DNA of 64,000 nt, taken from contig NZ_CP107947.1 in NCBI RefSeq assembly GCF_036059255.1, positions 2,294,001-2,358,000 on the forward strand. Direction: 5' to 3'. The notes under the pieces are model-generated. The model did no database searches. It was not told where the DNA came from and saw only the letters and a program-made list of their open reading frames with translations. This DNA is from Micromonospora sp. NBC_00389. Its GTDB lineage: Bacteria; Actinomycetota; Actinomycetes; Mycobacteriales; Micromonosporaceae. A program made the translations under genes and the position numbers. Within the stretch, counting starts at the first letter, position 1, and each line of letters starts with the position of its first letter. Positions 9,133 through 17,872 of the stretch are shown here, piece by piece.

Positions 9133-9714
9133 GTGGGCGGGTCGGTGGCCGAAGGGGCGGCGCGGAGCGTGGATCGCAGTGGCGGGGTGCCGCCAGCCGG
9201 CGACACGATCCAGGTCGGCATCGCGGTGGACATCCCGGAGCCGTGGGGGGCGCAGCTCACCCGACGGCGGGTTGAGGCCGGCGACCCGCTGGCGGTGCCC
9301 GCGCACGTGACGCTGCTCGGGCCGACCGAGATCCCGACGGCCGCCCTGCCCGCCGTCGAACGGCACCTGGCCGCCGTCGCCGCCGCGCACCTGCCGTTCG
9401 CGCTGCACCTGCGGGGCACCGGCACGTTCCGCCCGGTGACCCAGGTGGTGTTCGTGGCGGTGGCAGCCGGGATCAGCGAGTGCGAGCTGCTGGCCGGCGC
9501 CATCCGCGCGGCACCGGAGCTGCACCGCGAGACCCGTTTCCCGTACCATCCGCACGTCACCGTGGCACAGGACGTGGCAGCGGAGGCGCTGGACAAGGCG
9601 TACGAGGATCTGGCCGACTTCTCCGCGATGTTCGAGGTCGACGCGTTCACCCTGTTCTCGCACAGCGGGCAGGCCCGGTGGCAGCCCCGTCGGGACTTCC
9701 GCCTCGGCGGCTGA
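9133..9714 (+). CDS. 2'-5' RNA ligase / cyclic phosphodiesterase superfamily protein
   Basis: Two HxT motifs define the 2H phosphoesterase fold: HVTLLG and, ~75 residues later, HPHVTVAQ. Members hydrolyse or form 2',5' or cyclic phosphodiester bonds in RNA or nucleotides. The physiological substrate cannot be told from sequence. The conserved domain starts at IQVGIAVDIPEPW. The start is uncertain: GTG codons at 9133, 9145 and 9169 are all in frame after the trpS stop, and none has a strong ribosome site; 9133 is used as the longest non-overlapping choice. Confidence 0.75.
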   Translation: MGGSVAEGAARSVDRSGGVPPAGDTIQVGIAVDIPEPWGAQLTRRRVEAGDPLAVPAHVTLLGPTEIPTAALPAVERHLAAVAAAHLPFALHLRGTGTFRPVTQVVFVAVAAGISECELLAGAIRAAPELHRETRFPYHPHVTVAQDVAAEALDKAYEDLADFSAMFEVDAFTLFSHSGQARWQPRRDFRLGG

Positions 9715-9715
9715 C

Positions 9716-9806
9716 CGTTCGGCGACGCGCCGGGGGCGACGCACCTTTCGGCGGCGCATCGTTCGGCGAAGCATCGTTCGGCGACGCGCCGGTCGGCGAG
9801 CATCGG
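9716..9806. repeat. Degenerate ~15-bp tandem repeat
   Basis: Five to six imperfect copies of a unit like TTCGGCGACGCGCCG / TTCGGCGAAGCATCG follow the 2'-5' ligase stop. Period varies between 13 and 16 nt. One forward frame would read repeats like FGEASFGDAP, but it has no start of its own. It looks like a minisatellite in non-coding DNA. Confidence 0.6.
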
Positions 9807-9852
9807 GAGCCGGTTGCCCCTATGGCGGCGGGAGATCGGCGAGGATGATCGC

Positions 9853-10776
9853 GTGAACGTGATCGGGGCGATCGAGGCGGGCATCGACCGCTGGGTGAGC
9901 GCCGCGCGCTCCCGGTCGGGGCTCTTCGACCACGTGTGGCGGGCCGGCGCGCTCTACGCCGAGTTGCTGGCCGGGCGACTGGCCGCTGCGATCGCCTACT
10001 ACGGCTTCTTCGCGGTGTTCGCCCTCGCGCTGGTCGCGTACTCGATCTTCGGCGCGATCCTGGAGGACAACGACGAGGTCAGCGCGGCGGCGGCCGGGTT
10101 CCTGAAGGAGAACCTGCCGTTCCTGGACGCGGAGCAGATCGCCAACTCCAGCGGCACGGTCGGCGTGGTCGGCCTGGTCATCCTGGTCTTCACCGGGATC
10201 GGCTGGGTGGAGGCGATCCGCTCCTCACAGCGGCTGATGTACCGGCTCAACCAGCAACCCGGAAACCTGGTGATTCGGCGGCTGGTCGACCTCGGGGTGA
10301 TGATCGGCGTCTTCGTGCTGCTCGGTGTCTCGGTGGCGGCGGTCGACGCCCTGGAGTCGCTGCTGCGATTCCTGCTGCGCAGCACCGGCTCGGTCGGTCT
10401 GACCACGATCAGCGCGATCCTCAGCGTACTGATCAACGCGGTGCTCGCGACCGCGCTGCTGGTCGCGGTGCCCCGGCTGCGGGTGAGCCGGTCCCGGCTG
10501 CGCCCGGTGGTGGTGCTGGTCGCGATCGGCATCACGCTGCTCAACACGGTCGGGCGGTACTACGTGGTGCGCACCGAGCGGAACCCGGCGTACACCGTGG
10601 TGGCCGGCGCCGTCGGCCTGCTGCTCTACCTATACCTGCTCAACCAGCTGGTGCTTTTCGGAGCGGCGCTCCTCGCGACCAGTCCGCGTGGACGGGTGTT
10701 GGACCTGGCGGAGGGTGCCCCGCCGGTGGCTCTCGACGAGGACACCGATCCCGGTACGCCGGGCGGTGCGGGCTGA
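9853..10776 (+). CDS. YihY/BrkB-family inner-membrane protein
   Basis: A 307-aa polytopic protein with about six hydrophobic segments; the first follows AYYGFFAVFALALVAYSIFG. The family pattern (amphipathic N-terminus, AELLAGRLAAAIAYY, loop with GWVEAIRSSQRLMYRLN) matches YihY/virulence factor BrkB. Many members were once misannotated as ribonuclease BN; no nuclease motif is visible. Function unknown. GTG 9853 is chosen because GAGG lies 8 nt upstream. The stop overlaps the next gene's ATG by one base, implying co-translation with the GntR regulator. Confidence 0.85.
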   Translation: MNVIGAIEAGIDRWVSAARSRSGLFDHVWRAGALYAELLAGRLAAAIAYYGFFAVFALALVAYSIFGAILEDNDEVSAAAAGFLKENLPFLDAEQIANSSGTVGVVGLVILVFTGIGWVEAIRSSQRLMYRLNQQPGNLVIRRLVDLGVMIGVFVLLGVSVAAVDALESLLRFLLRSTGSVGLTTISAILSVLINAVLATALLVAVPRLRVSRSRLRPVVVLVAIGITLLNTVGRYYVVRTERNPAYTVVAGAVGLLLYLYLLNQLVLFGAALLATSPRGRVLDLAEGAPPVALDEDTDPGTPGGAG

Positions 10777-11162
10777 TGGCGGAAGGTGCGCAGGTGACGA
10801 TCTCGGTCGACTCGGACTCGTCGGTGCCCCCGTACGAGCAGGTACGCGGGCAGCTCGCCGAGTTGATCGGCGACGGCCGGTTGCCGGTGGGCAGCCGGCT
10901 GCCCACCGTCCGGCAGCTCGCCGCCGACCTGCGGCTGGCCGCGAACACGGTGGCCCGCGCGTACCGGGAGTTGGAGACGGCCGGGCTGCTGGAGACCCGG
11001 GGGCGCAACGGCACCTTCGTCGCTCCCGGCCGGGACGACGCCGTCGACCGACTGCACCGGGCGGCGGCCGGGTACGCGGCCGAGGCGACCCGGCTGGGCG
11101 TGCCGCCCGCCACCGCGCTCGCCCTGGTCCGCGCCGCCCTGGACGCCGCCCGCCCCGGCTGA
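10776..11162 (+). CDS. GntR-family transcriptional regulator, YtrA-like
   Basis: A 128-aa regulator with an N-terminal winged helix: YEQVRGQLAELIGDGRLP, then GSRLPTVRQLAADLRLAANTVARAYRELE, the canonical GntR recognition region. Only ~50 residues follow, too few for a FadR or HutC effector domain, so it belongs to the short YtrA type that often controls neighbouring membrane-protein genes. ATG 10776 overlaps the YihY gene stop; GTG 10794 with GGAAGG upstream is an alternative start. No ligand can be inferred. Confidence 0.85.
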   Translation: MAEGAQVTISVDSDSSVPPYEQVRGQLAELIGDGRLPVGSRLPTVRQLAADLRLAANTVARAYRELETAGLLETRGRNGTFVAPGRDDAVDRLHRAAAGYAAEATRLGVPPATALALVRAALDAARPG

Positions 11163-11243
11163 CCGGTCGCCGATCGGACGCCCGGCGGGCGGAAACTGAG
11201 GCGAACGGCGTCGGCGCTCGTGTTCGCGGACCATGATGAGCCG

Positions 11244-11681
11244 GTGGGCGCACTCATGACACTGGACCTGCCGGCCGACTCGCCGATGCTCGGTCTGCCG
11301 TGGATCATCACCTTTGGCCCGCTCGGTGACCTCGACGAGTGGGAGCCGGTGGTCTGCGGGCCGTACGAGCGGCCGCACGCGTTGGCGCTGGCTGAGGCGG
11401 TGGTGGCCGACGAGCAGCTGATAGCCGTCGTGGAGCCGCTGCTGCCGGCGCTGTCGGCCGACGAGATTCGCAGCGAGATCGCCGCCGCGCAGGTCGCCGC
11501 CGAGGACGAGGACCGCCAGGTCGAGGGGGCCGACCTGTACGGCGACTTCGAGGACGTGATCGACGAGGAGTTGGACGCCGCCGCCGACGAGGCGGGGCAC
11601 GGCGAGCCCGCCGAGCCGCCGGACGAGGCCGAGGTACGCGCCGGCTTCACCCGCATCGCGGCGCTGCTCACCGCGAAGTGA
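11244..11681 (+). CDS. Acidic hypothetical protein
   Basis: Not recognised. The ~145-aa product starts with a short globular part (LGLPWIITFGPLGDLDEWEPVVCGPYERPHALALAEAVV) and continues into a strongly acidic helical C-terminus rich in Glu, Asp and Ala. No signal peptide, membrane segment or catalytic motif is visible. Starts at GTG 11220, GTG 11244 and ATG 11256 are all possible; a CATGAT hexamer 6 nt before 11244 could be a leaderless -10. It is convergent with the alpha-glucosidase gene; a hairpin terminator separates them. Confidence 0.6.
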   Translation: MGALMTLDLPADSPMLGLPWIITFGPLGDLDEWEPVVCGPYERPHALALAEAVVADEQLIAVVEPLLPALSADEIRSEIAAAQVAAEDEDRQVEGADLYGDFEDVIDEELDAAADEAGHGEPAEPPDEAEVRAGFTRIAALLTAK

Positions 11682-11749
11682 GCCGCTCCGGACCGGGACG
11701 CCGGGCGCCGGTGCGGTCAGCGGACGGAGCACACCTTGGCGCAGACGGA

Positions 11750-11789
11750 CACCGGCGCCACCCGGAGCGGACTCCGCGTGGCGCCGGTG
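11750..11789. terminator. Bidirectional hairpin terminator
   Basis: Perfect 12-bp arms CACCGGCGCCAC (11750-11761) and GTGGCGCCGGTG (11778-11789) enclose a second small stem (CGGAG/CTCCG). There is no U-tract, as is common in actinobacteria. The position between two convergent genes supports termination on both strands. Confidence 0.7.
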
Positions 11790-11880
11790 CCACCTCACCC
11801 CCCACCACAAGGGGCCGGTAGCCCAGTCGCCCGCCGGCGCGGGGCACGACGGACGACCAGGTTGGTGACGGGTTACCCGC

Positions 11881-13518
11881 TCAGCGCCGTTCCAACCAGG
11901 CGGCCGCGTCAACCGGAAGCAGATGGCCGGAGCCCTGCTCGGTGAGCGCCGCGCTGGCGACGAGCGGTTGGCCGTACCCGTCGATCAGGACCGGCGCGCC
12001 GCTGAGGTTGACCACGCAGGTCAGCACGGTCGCGCCGGAGGTGCGGGAGAAGGCCAGCACGCCGGGCCCGCTCTCCAGCCAGGTCACCCCGCCAGCGTCG
12101 ATGGCCAGCGCCGGGTGCTCGTGCCGGATGCGCAGCGCGGCCCGGTACAGCTCCAGCGTCGAGCCGGGCACGCCGGTCTGCGCGGTGACCGACAGGGCTC
12201 GCCAGGTCGCCGGGGCCGGTAGCCAGCTCAGCTCGCCGCCGGCCGGCCCGAAGCCGTACGGGGCCAGCTCGCCGCTCCACGGGATGGGCACCCGGCAGCC
12301 GTCCCGACTCTCGCCGGTGCGCAGGAACGCCGGGTCCTGGCGCAGCTCGTCGGGGAGGTCGAGCACCTCGGGTAAGCCGAGCTCCTCGCCCTGGTAGAGG
12401 TAGGCGCAGCCGGGCAGGGCGAGCATCAGCAGGCTGGCGGCGCGAGCCCGGCGCAGCCCCTCGGCGCCGTCACCGTAACGGGTGACGTGCCGCTGCTTGT
12501 CGTGGTTGGACAACACCCAGGTGGTGGGTGCGCCGACCACCGTCGACTCGGACAGCGCGGTGTCGATCACCTTGCGGAACGAGTCGGCCGACCAGGTGGC
12601 GTCGAGGAAGTCGAAGCTGAACGCCTGGTGCAGCTCGTCCGGGCCGATGTAGCGGGCCAGTCGCTGCGGGGTCTCGGCCCACGCCTCGGCGACCGCCATC
12701 CGGCCGCCCGGGTAGCTGTCCAGGATGGGCCGCCAGGCGCGGTAGATCTCGTGGACCTCGTCCTGGTCGAAGTACGGCAGCCGGCCCTTGCCGAGCAGCT
12801 CGACCTGGCGCTGGCCGGTGGTCATCGTGCTGAAGCCGACGTCCGGCAGCCCCTCGGCCTTGATCATGCCGTGGGCCACGTCGATCCGGAAGCCGTCCAC
12901 GCCCCGGTCCAGCCAGAACCGCAGCACGTCCTCGAACTCGGCGCGGACCTCGGGGTGGCGCCAGTTCAGGTCCGGCTGAGCCGGGTCGAACAGGTGCAGG
13001 TACCACTCGCCGTCCGCGACCCGGGTCCAGGCCGGGCCGCCGAAGATGCTCTCCCAGTCGTTCGGCGGCAGTTCGCCGTGCGCACCCCGGCCCTCGGCGA
13101 AGAGGTAGCGGGCCCGCTCCGGGGAGCCGGGGCTGGCGGCGAGGGCGGCGGCGAACCAGCGGTGGACGTCGGAGGTGTGGTTGGGCACCAGGTCGACGAT
13201 GATCCGCAGGTCGAGGGCGTGCGCGTCGGCGATCATCGCGTCGAAGTCGCTGAGGGTGCCGAACATCGGGTCGACGTCTCGGTAGTCGGCGACGTCGTAC
13301 CCGCCGTCGACCATGGGAGAGGTGTAGAAGGGGGTCAGCCAGAGCGCGTCCACCCCGAGGTCGCGCAGGTACGGCAGGCGTTGCCGGATGCCCTGGAGGT
13401 CACCGATGCCGTCGCCGTCGCTGTCGGCGAAGCTGCGCACGTAGACCTGGTAGACGACCGCGGAGCGCCACCAGTCGTCGTCGGCGGTGTGGGGCGGGGT
13501 GGTGGTGCTGACGGTCAT
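11881..13518 (-). CDS. Alpha-glucosidase, glycoside hydrolase family 13
   Basis: A 545-aa cytoplasmic GH13 enzyme that would release glucose from malto- or isomalto-oligosaccharides. Signatures in order: Ca site DSDGDGIGDL, region I DLVPNHTS, region II GFRIDVAHG (nucleophile Asp), region III VAEAWAE (acid Glu), region IV LSNHDKQRH (Asp). There is no signal peptide. Linkage preference cannot be read from sequence. ATG 13518 is chosen; the frame extends to 13647 but the extra N-terminus (RRVPPPHLTRDRR) is not GH13-like. It lies downstream of the lacI-type gene on the same strand, with an operator-like palindrome between. Confidence 0.9.
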   Translation of the reverse strand: MTVSTTTPPHTADDDWWRSAVVYQVYVRSFADSDGDGIGDLQGIRQRLPYLRDLGVDALWLTPFYTSPMVDGGYDVADYRDVDPMFGTLSDFDAMIADAHALDLRIIVDLVPNHTSDVHRWFAAALAASPGSPERARYLFAEGRGAHGELPPNDWESIFGGPAWTRVADGEWYLHLFDPAQPDLNWRHPEVRAEFEDVLRFWLDRGVDGFRIDVAHGMIKAEGLPDVGFSTMTTGQRQVELLGKGRLPYFDQDEVHEIYRAWRPILDSYPGGRMAVAEAWAETPQRLARYIGPDELHQAFSFDFLDATWSADSFRKVIDTALSESTVVGAPTTWVLSNHDKQRHVTRYGDGAEGLRRARAASLLMLALPGCAYLYQGEELGLPEVLDLPDELRQDPAFLRTGESRDGCRVPIPWSGELAPYGFGPAGGELSWLPAPATWRALSVTAQTGVPGSTLELYRAALRIRHEHPALAIDAGGVTWLESGPGVLAFSRTSGATVLTCVVNLSGAPVLIDGYGQPLVASAALTEQGSGHLLPVDAAAWLERR

Positions 13519-13637
13519 CGGTGGCGTTCCCCGTCTGTCTCGGGTCAGGTGCGGCGGCGGCACCCGGCGCGGCGCGGACGGTGGCAGCGCGGGTGTCTGA
13601 GCAATATGCCGCCCGAACACTGCAAGAGTCAAGCAGT

Positions 13638-13649
13638 TCTTGCGCAAGA
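13638..13649. promoter_or_regulatory. LacI-type operator candidate
   Basis: TCTTGCGCAAGA is a perfect 12-bp palindrome with a central CG, the usual form of LacI-family sites. It lies upstream of the alpha-glucosidase gene. Related TTGC/GCAA dyads occur before the binding-protein gene (14809-14861). Confidence 0.55.
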
Positions 13650-13702
13650 CCTGCCGGGAGTGCTGCTGCGCCAGTCGGCTGCCCAGCCTGGTGGGGTGCT
13701 GC

Positions 13703-14788
13703 TCAGGCGGGGACGGCCAGCGCCGACGAGCCGGGTCGGTGCCGGTTCGATCCGCCTCCGCCGGTCCGGGTGCCGGCCGGGGCGACCGCCGTAGAGCCGC
13801 GCACCACCAGCTCCGGGCGGAACAGGTACTCCGAGTGCGGGGCGCCGTGCCCGTTGATCTCGTCGACCAGGGCCCGGACCGCGGCCACCGCCATCGCGAT
13901 GACCGGCTGCCGCATGGTGGTCAGTGGCGGGTCGGTGAAGGCCATCAGTGGCGAGTCGTCGTAGCCGACCACGGAGAGGTCGCCGGGGACGGTCAGGCCG
14001 CGCTGGCGGGCCGCCCGGATCGCGCCGAGCGCCATCAGGTCCGAGCCGCACACCACGCCGGTCACGCCGCGGTCCAGCAGCCGGCCGGCCGCGGCCTCGC
14101 CACCCTCCACACCGAACAGGGACAGCTCGGCCAGCGGGCCCAGGTCGGCCTCGGCGACGCCGGCCAACCGGGTCATCGCGGAGCGCCAGCCGGCCACCTT
14201 GCGCTGCACCGGGACGAAGCGGTCCGGGCCGGTGATCAGGCCGATCCGACGGTGCCCGAGCGCGACCAGGTGGGCCACGGCCAGCTCGGCCGCCTCCCGG
14301 TCGTCACAGGAGACGAAGGGGGCACCGATGCCGGGCACGTACCCGTTGATCATCACGACGGGCAACGGCCGGGCGATCAGCGCCCGGTAGCGGTCGTGGT
14401 TGGCGGCGGTGTCAGCGTGCAGACCGGAGACGAAGGCGATCCCGGAGACCTGACGGTCCAGCAGCATCTCGACGTACTCGTCCTCGGTGACGCCACCGGC
14501 GGTCTGGGTGCAGAGCACCGGGGTGAATCCGCTCTGCGCCAGGGTCGACTCGATGACCTGGGCGAAGGCGGGGAAGATCGGGTTGTCCAGCTCCGGCACC
14601 ACCAGGCCGACCAGCCCGGCGCTGCGCTTGCGCAGCCGAGCCGGGCGCTCGTAGCCGAGCACGTCGAGAGCGGTGAGGACGGCCTGCCGGGTCTCCGGGG
14701 CCACGCCGGGGCGGTCGTTGAGCACCCGCGACACCGTGGCCTCGCTGACTTCGGCCTGCTGGGCGATGTCGGACAGTCGAGCGCGCAT
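13703..14788 (-). CDS. LacI-family regulator of the maltodextrin locus (MalR-like)
   Basis: A 361-aa repressor. The N-terminal helix-turn-helix and hinge are canonical (RLSDIAQQAEVSEATVSRVL, then LNDRPGVAPETR), followed by a periplasmic-binding-protein-like effector domain (GLVGLVVPELDNPIFPAFAQ; SVVGYDDSPLMAFTDPPLTT). It sits between the alpha-glucosidase and the maltose-type ABC genes and probably represses both in the absence of maltodextrin. The transcript appears leaderless: TAAAGT (14795-14800) lies 6 nt before ATG 14788. The C-terminal ~25 residues are a Gly/Ser/Arg-rich tail. Confidence 0.88.
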   Translation of the reverse strand: MRARLSDIAQQAEVSEATVSRVLNDRPGVAPETRQAVLTALDVLGYERPARLRKRSAGLVGLVVPELDNPIFPAFAQVIESTLAQSGFTPVLCTQTAGGVTEDEYVEMLLDRQVSGIAFVSGLHADTAANHDRYRALIARPLPVVMINGYVPGIGAPFVSCDDREAAELAVAHLVALGHRRIGLITGPDRFVPVQRKVAGWRSAMTRLAGVAEADLGPLAELSLFGVEGGEAAAGRLLDRGVTGVVCGSDLMALGAIRAARQRGLTVPGDLSVVGYDDSPLMAFTDPPLTTMRQPVIAMAVAAVRALVDEINGHGAPHSEYLFRPELVVRGSTAVAPAGTRTGGGGSNRHRPGSSALAVPA

Positions 14789-14794
14789 GGCGGC

Positions 14795-14861
14795 ACTTTA
14801 GCCCACCGGCAAGTTCTTGCGGGGCGCTCTGCAAACGCTTCCATAATCTGCAACCTCTTGC
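14795..14861. promoter_or_regulatory. Divergent promoter/operator region, lacI-type gene and malE
   Basis: Leftward TAAAGT (14795-14800) serves the leaderless regulator. Rightward CATAAT (14842-14847) is a good -10 for malE, with a long leader. Two dyads lie here: GCAAG-TT-CTTGC (14809-14820) and GCAA-N4-TTGC (14850-14861). They resemble the palindrome at 13638 and flank the malE -10, as repressor sites would. Confidence 0.5.
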
Positions 14862-14987
14862 TAACGTCCCCGCAACATGCGAGAGCAGCGGCGCAGCACC
14901 CAAGCGCCGGTAGGCAAAAACTTCCAGAGCTTCCCATCGGTGGGCCGCCCTTCCCCCGGCGGACCCGCCATGACGACAGGAGTACCG

Positions 14988-16235
14988 ATGCGCATCCGTA
15001 CCGCGGGTGTGGTCGCCCTCTTCGCCCTGGCGCTCGCCGCCTCGGGCTGTGGTGGCGACAGCGACGAGCCGGCCGCGAACCAGTCCCCCAAGGCGGCCGG
15101 CGGCAAACTGGTGATCTGGGCAGACGACAAGCGGACCGCCGCTCTCAAGCCGTTCGCCGAGAAGTTCGGCCAGGAGAACGGCGTCACCGTCGAGGTCCAG
15201 GCCGTCAGCAAGGACCTGCAGACCAACTTCGTCACCGCCTCGCAGCAGGGCAGCGGCCCCGACGTGGTGGTCGGCGCGCACGACTGGATCGGCAACCTGG
15301 TGCAGAACGGCGCCATCGACCCGGTGCAGCTCTCCGCCGAGCAGAAGAGCGGGTTCAACCAGACCGCCGTCAAGGCGGTCACCTTCAACGGTCAGCTCTA
15401 CGGCGTGCCGTACGCCCAGGAGAACCTGGCGCTGATCCGTAACACCGAGCTGGCCCCCGAGGCGCCGAAGACCATCGAGGACCTGGTCGCCCAGGGCAAG
15501 CAGCTCAAGGCGGCGAAGAAGGCCACCGAGACGCTCTGCCTCCAGGTCGGCCAGAACGGCGACGCGTACCACATCTACCCGCTGTACACCTCGGCCGGCG
15601 GCTACCTCTTCGGTGCCGGCGCCAACGGCGACTACGACCCGAAGGACCTGGGCGTGGGCAAGCCCGCGTCGATCGAGGCGTTCAAGAAGATCGGCGCGCT
15701 GGGCGAGAAGGGCGAGGGCGTGCTCAAGCGCTCCATCTCGGACACCAACTCGATCGCCACCTTCACCGGTAAGAAGTGCGCCTACCTGGTCTCCGGCCCG
15801 TGGGCGGTGGCCGACGTCAAGAAGGCCAACATCAAGTACGACATCTCCGCCATCCCCGGCTTCGCCGGCGGCAAGGAGGCCCAGCCGTTCGTGGGCGTGC
15901 AGGCGTTCTACGTCGCCGCCAAGGGCAAGAACAAGGCGCTGGCCCAGGAGTTCGTGGCCAACTACACCACGACGCCCGAGCTGGCCGTCGCGCTGTACAA
16001 CGCCGAGCCCCGGCCGCCGGCGCTGACCGCCGCCCTCGACCAGGTCAAGGGCAGTGACCCGGACCTGGCCAAGTTCCAGGAGGCCGGCAAGAACGGTCAG
16101 GTGCTCCCGGCCATCCCGGCGATGGCCGCGATCTGGGACCCGTTCGGCAAGGCCCAGGCCGCCGTCATCGGTGGGGCCGACCCGACCAGCACCATCACCG
16201 CGGCCGGCAAGACCATCTCGGGCCAGATCAAGTAA
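14988..16235 (+). CDS. malE: Maltose/maltodextrin ABC transporter substrate-binding lipoprotein
   Basis: A 415-aa family 1 solute-binding protein. The signal peptide ends in the lipobox LAASGC (lipidated Cys 21), so it is anchored on the outer face of the membrane. The mature part matches MalE-type proteins (KLVIWADDKRTAALKPFAEKF; AYLVSGPWAVADVKKANI). ATG 14988 is set by AGGAG 6 nt upstream; the frame extends to 14877 but that would place residues before the signal peptide. It is followed directly by malF (TAATG overlap). Confidence 0.92.
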   Translation: MRIRTAGVVALFALALAASGCGGDSDEPAANQSPKAAGGKLVIWADDKRTAALKPFAEKFGQENGVTVEVQAVSKDLQTNFVTASQQGSGPDVVVGAHDWIGNLVQNGAIDPVQLSAEQKSGFNQTAVKAVTFNGQLYGVPYAQENLALIRNTELAPEAPKTIEDLVAQGKQLKAAKKATETLCLQVGQNGDAYHIYPLYTSAGGYLFGAGANGDYDPKDLGVGKPASIEAFKKIGALGEKGEGVLKRSISDTNSIATFTGKKCAYLVSGPWAVADVKKANIKYDISAIPGFAGGKEAQPFVGVQAFYVAAKGKNKALAQEFVANYTTTPELAVALYNAEPRPPALTAALDQVKGSDPDLAKFQEAGKNGQVLPAIPAMAAIWDPFGKAQAAVIGGADPTSTITAAGKTISGQIK

Positions 16236-17872
16236 TGAGCACGCCGCAGTCCGGCCCGGGGTCCGCCACGCGGACCCCGGGCCGGGAGCCGGTCGGCTCC
16301 CGGCCCCCGCGCTCCCGTACCGCGCGTGACCACGCGCCGATCACCCTGACCGGCCTCGCCGGCAAGGTGCTCCTGCTCGGCCTGACCGCCGGTATCGCGG
16401 TCTGGGCGGCCTTCCCGCTCATCGACGGCGGAAAGTGGGCCGGCCTGGCCCTGCTGGCGGCGACCACCGCCGGACTGTTCTACCTGTACCTCACCCGCCG
16501 GCACATCCCGGCCAAGTACCTGGTCCCGGGCACCCTGTTCCTGATCGCTTTCCAGGTCTTCCCGGTGCTGTACACCGCCAGCACCGCCTTCACCAACTTC
16601 GGTGACGGGCACCGGGGCAGCAAGGACGACGCGATCGTCGCGATCCAGACCTCCTCGGTCACCCAGGTGCCCGGCTCCGCCGAGTACGCCCTGTCGATCG
16701 CCACGAAGGGCGACCCGGCCTCCGCCCCGCTGGTCTTCCTGGTCACCGACCCCACCACCGGCACGGTCTCCGCCGGTGACACCGGCGGGCTACGCCAGCT
16801 CGACGCCGCCGACGTCACGGTCGCCGCGGGCGGCAAGGTCACCGCCGCCGAGGGCTACACCGTGCTGAACTTCGGCCAGGCCAGCGCCCGCAGCAAGGAG
16901 ATCACCGACCTGGTGGTGCCCACCGCCGGCGGCGCGCTGCGCTCCAGCGGCCTGTCCCGCGCCTACGAGGGCAAGGCGGTGCGGGCGTACGAGGCCGGCT
17001 GCGACTGCGTCCGGGACACCGGGACCGGGCAGACCTGGACCGCCGACGAGGAGGTGGGCGCCTTCGTCGCCGCCGACGGCGAGCGGCTGGCCCAGGGCTG
17101 GAAGGTCAACGTCGGGCTGAGCAACTTCACCCGGGTGCTCACCGACGAGAACATCTCCGGCCCCTTCCTCAGCACCCTGATCTGGAACTTCGCCTTCGCC
17201 ATCGCGTCCACCGGCGGGACGTTCCTGCTCGGCATGATGATCGCGCTCGTGCTGCACTCGCCCCGGATGCGCGGCACCAACCTCTACCGGGTGCTGCTGG
17301 TCCTGCCGTACGCCATGCCGTCGTTCGCGATGCTGCTGGCCTGGCGGGACATGTTCAACGCCGACTTCGGGCTGATCAACAACCTGTTCGGACTGGACGT
17401 GGACTGGTTCGGCCAGCCGTGGACGGCACGCCTCGCGGTCATCCTGGTGCAGCTCTGGCTCGGCTACCCGTACATGTTCCTGGTGGCCACCGGCGCGTTG
17501 CAGGCCATCCCGCGGGAGCTGACCGAGGCGACCTCGGTCGACGGGGCCTCGCCCTGGCAGTCCTTCCGCGCGGTCACCCTGCCGCTGCTGCTGATCGCGC
17601 TCTCCCCGCTGCTGATCTCGTCGTTCGCGTACAACTTCAACAACTTCAACGCGATCTACCTGACCACCGAGGGCGCGCCCTTCCCGGCCGACAACCCGAC
17701 CAACGGCGCCACCGATCTGCTGATCACGTACACCTATCGGCTCGCCTTCGGCGGGCAGGGCGCGGAGTTCGGCTTCGCGGCCGCGATCTCGCTGTTCATC
17801 TTCGCCATCGTCGCGGTGGTCTCGACCGTCAGCTTCCGGCGGACCCGCAAGCAGGAGGAGGTGTACTCGTGA
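16235..17872 (+). CDS. malF: Maltose-type ABC transporter permease MalF
   Basis: A 545-aa integral membrane subunit. Hydrophobic segments near residues 30-100 are followed by a large extracytoplasmic insertion (about residues 110-285), the hallmark of MalF. The ABC permease core follows, with the EAA loop EATSVDGASPWQSFRAVTLP near residue 430 that contacts the ATPase. ATG 16235 overlaps the malE stop. The stop overlaps malG (GTGA). No ATP-binding subunit is encoded nearby. Confidence 0.92.
   Translation: MSTPQSGPGSATRTPGREPVGSRPPRSRTARDHAPITLTGLAGKVLLLGLTAGIAVWAAFPLIDGGKWAGLALLAATTAGLFYLYLTRRHIPAKYLVPGTLFLIAFQVFPVLYTASTAFTNFGDGHRGSKDDAIVAIQTSSVTQVPGSAEYALSIATKGDPASAPLVFLVTDPTTGTVSAGDTGGLRQLDAADVTVAAGGKVTAAEGYTVLNFGQASARSKEITDLVVPTAGGALRSSGLSRAYEGKAVRAYEAGCDCVRDTGTGQTWTADEEVGAFVAADGERLAQGWKVNVGLSNFTRVLTDENISGPFLSTLIWNFAFAIASTGGTFLLGMMIALVLHSPRMRGTNLYRVLLVLPYAMPSFAMLLAWRDMFNADFGLINNLFGLDVDWFGQPWTARLAVILVQLWLGYPYMFLVATGALQAIPRELTEATSVDGASPWQSFRAVTLPLLLIALSPLLISSFAYNFNNFNAIYLTTEGAPFPADNPTNGATDLLITYTYRLAFGGQGAEFGFAAAISLFIFAIVAVVSTVSFRRTRKQEEVYS

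Noticed and set aside
9814..10776. Ribonuclease BN annotation for the YihY-type gene
   Set aside because: The family was misnamed; the sequence shows only membrane helices and no metal-dependent nuclease motif.
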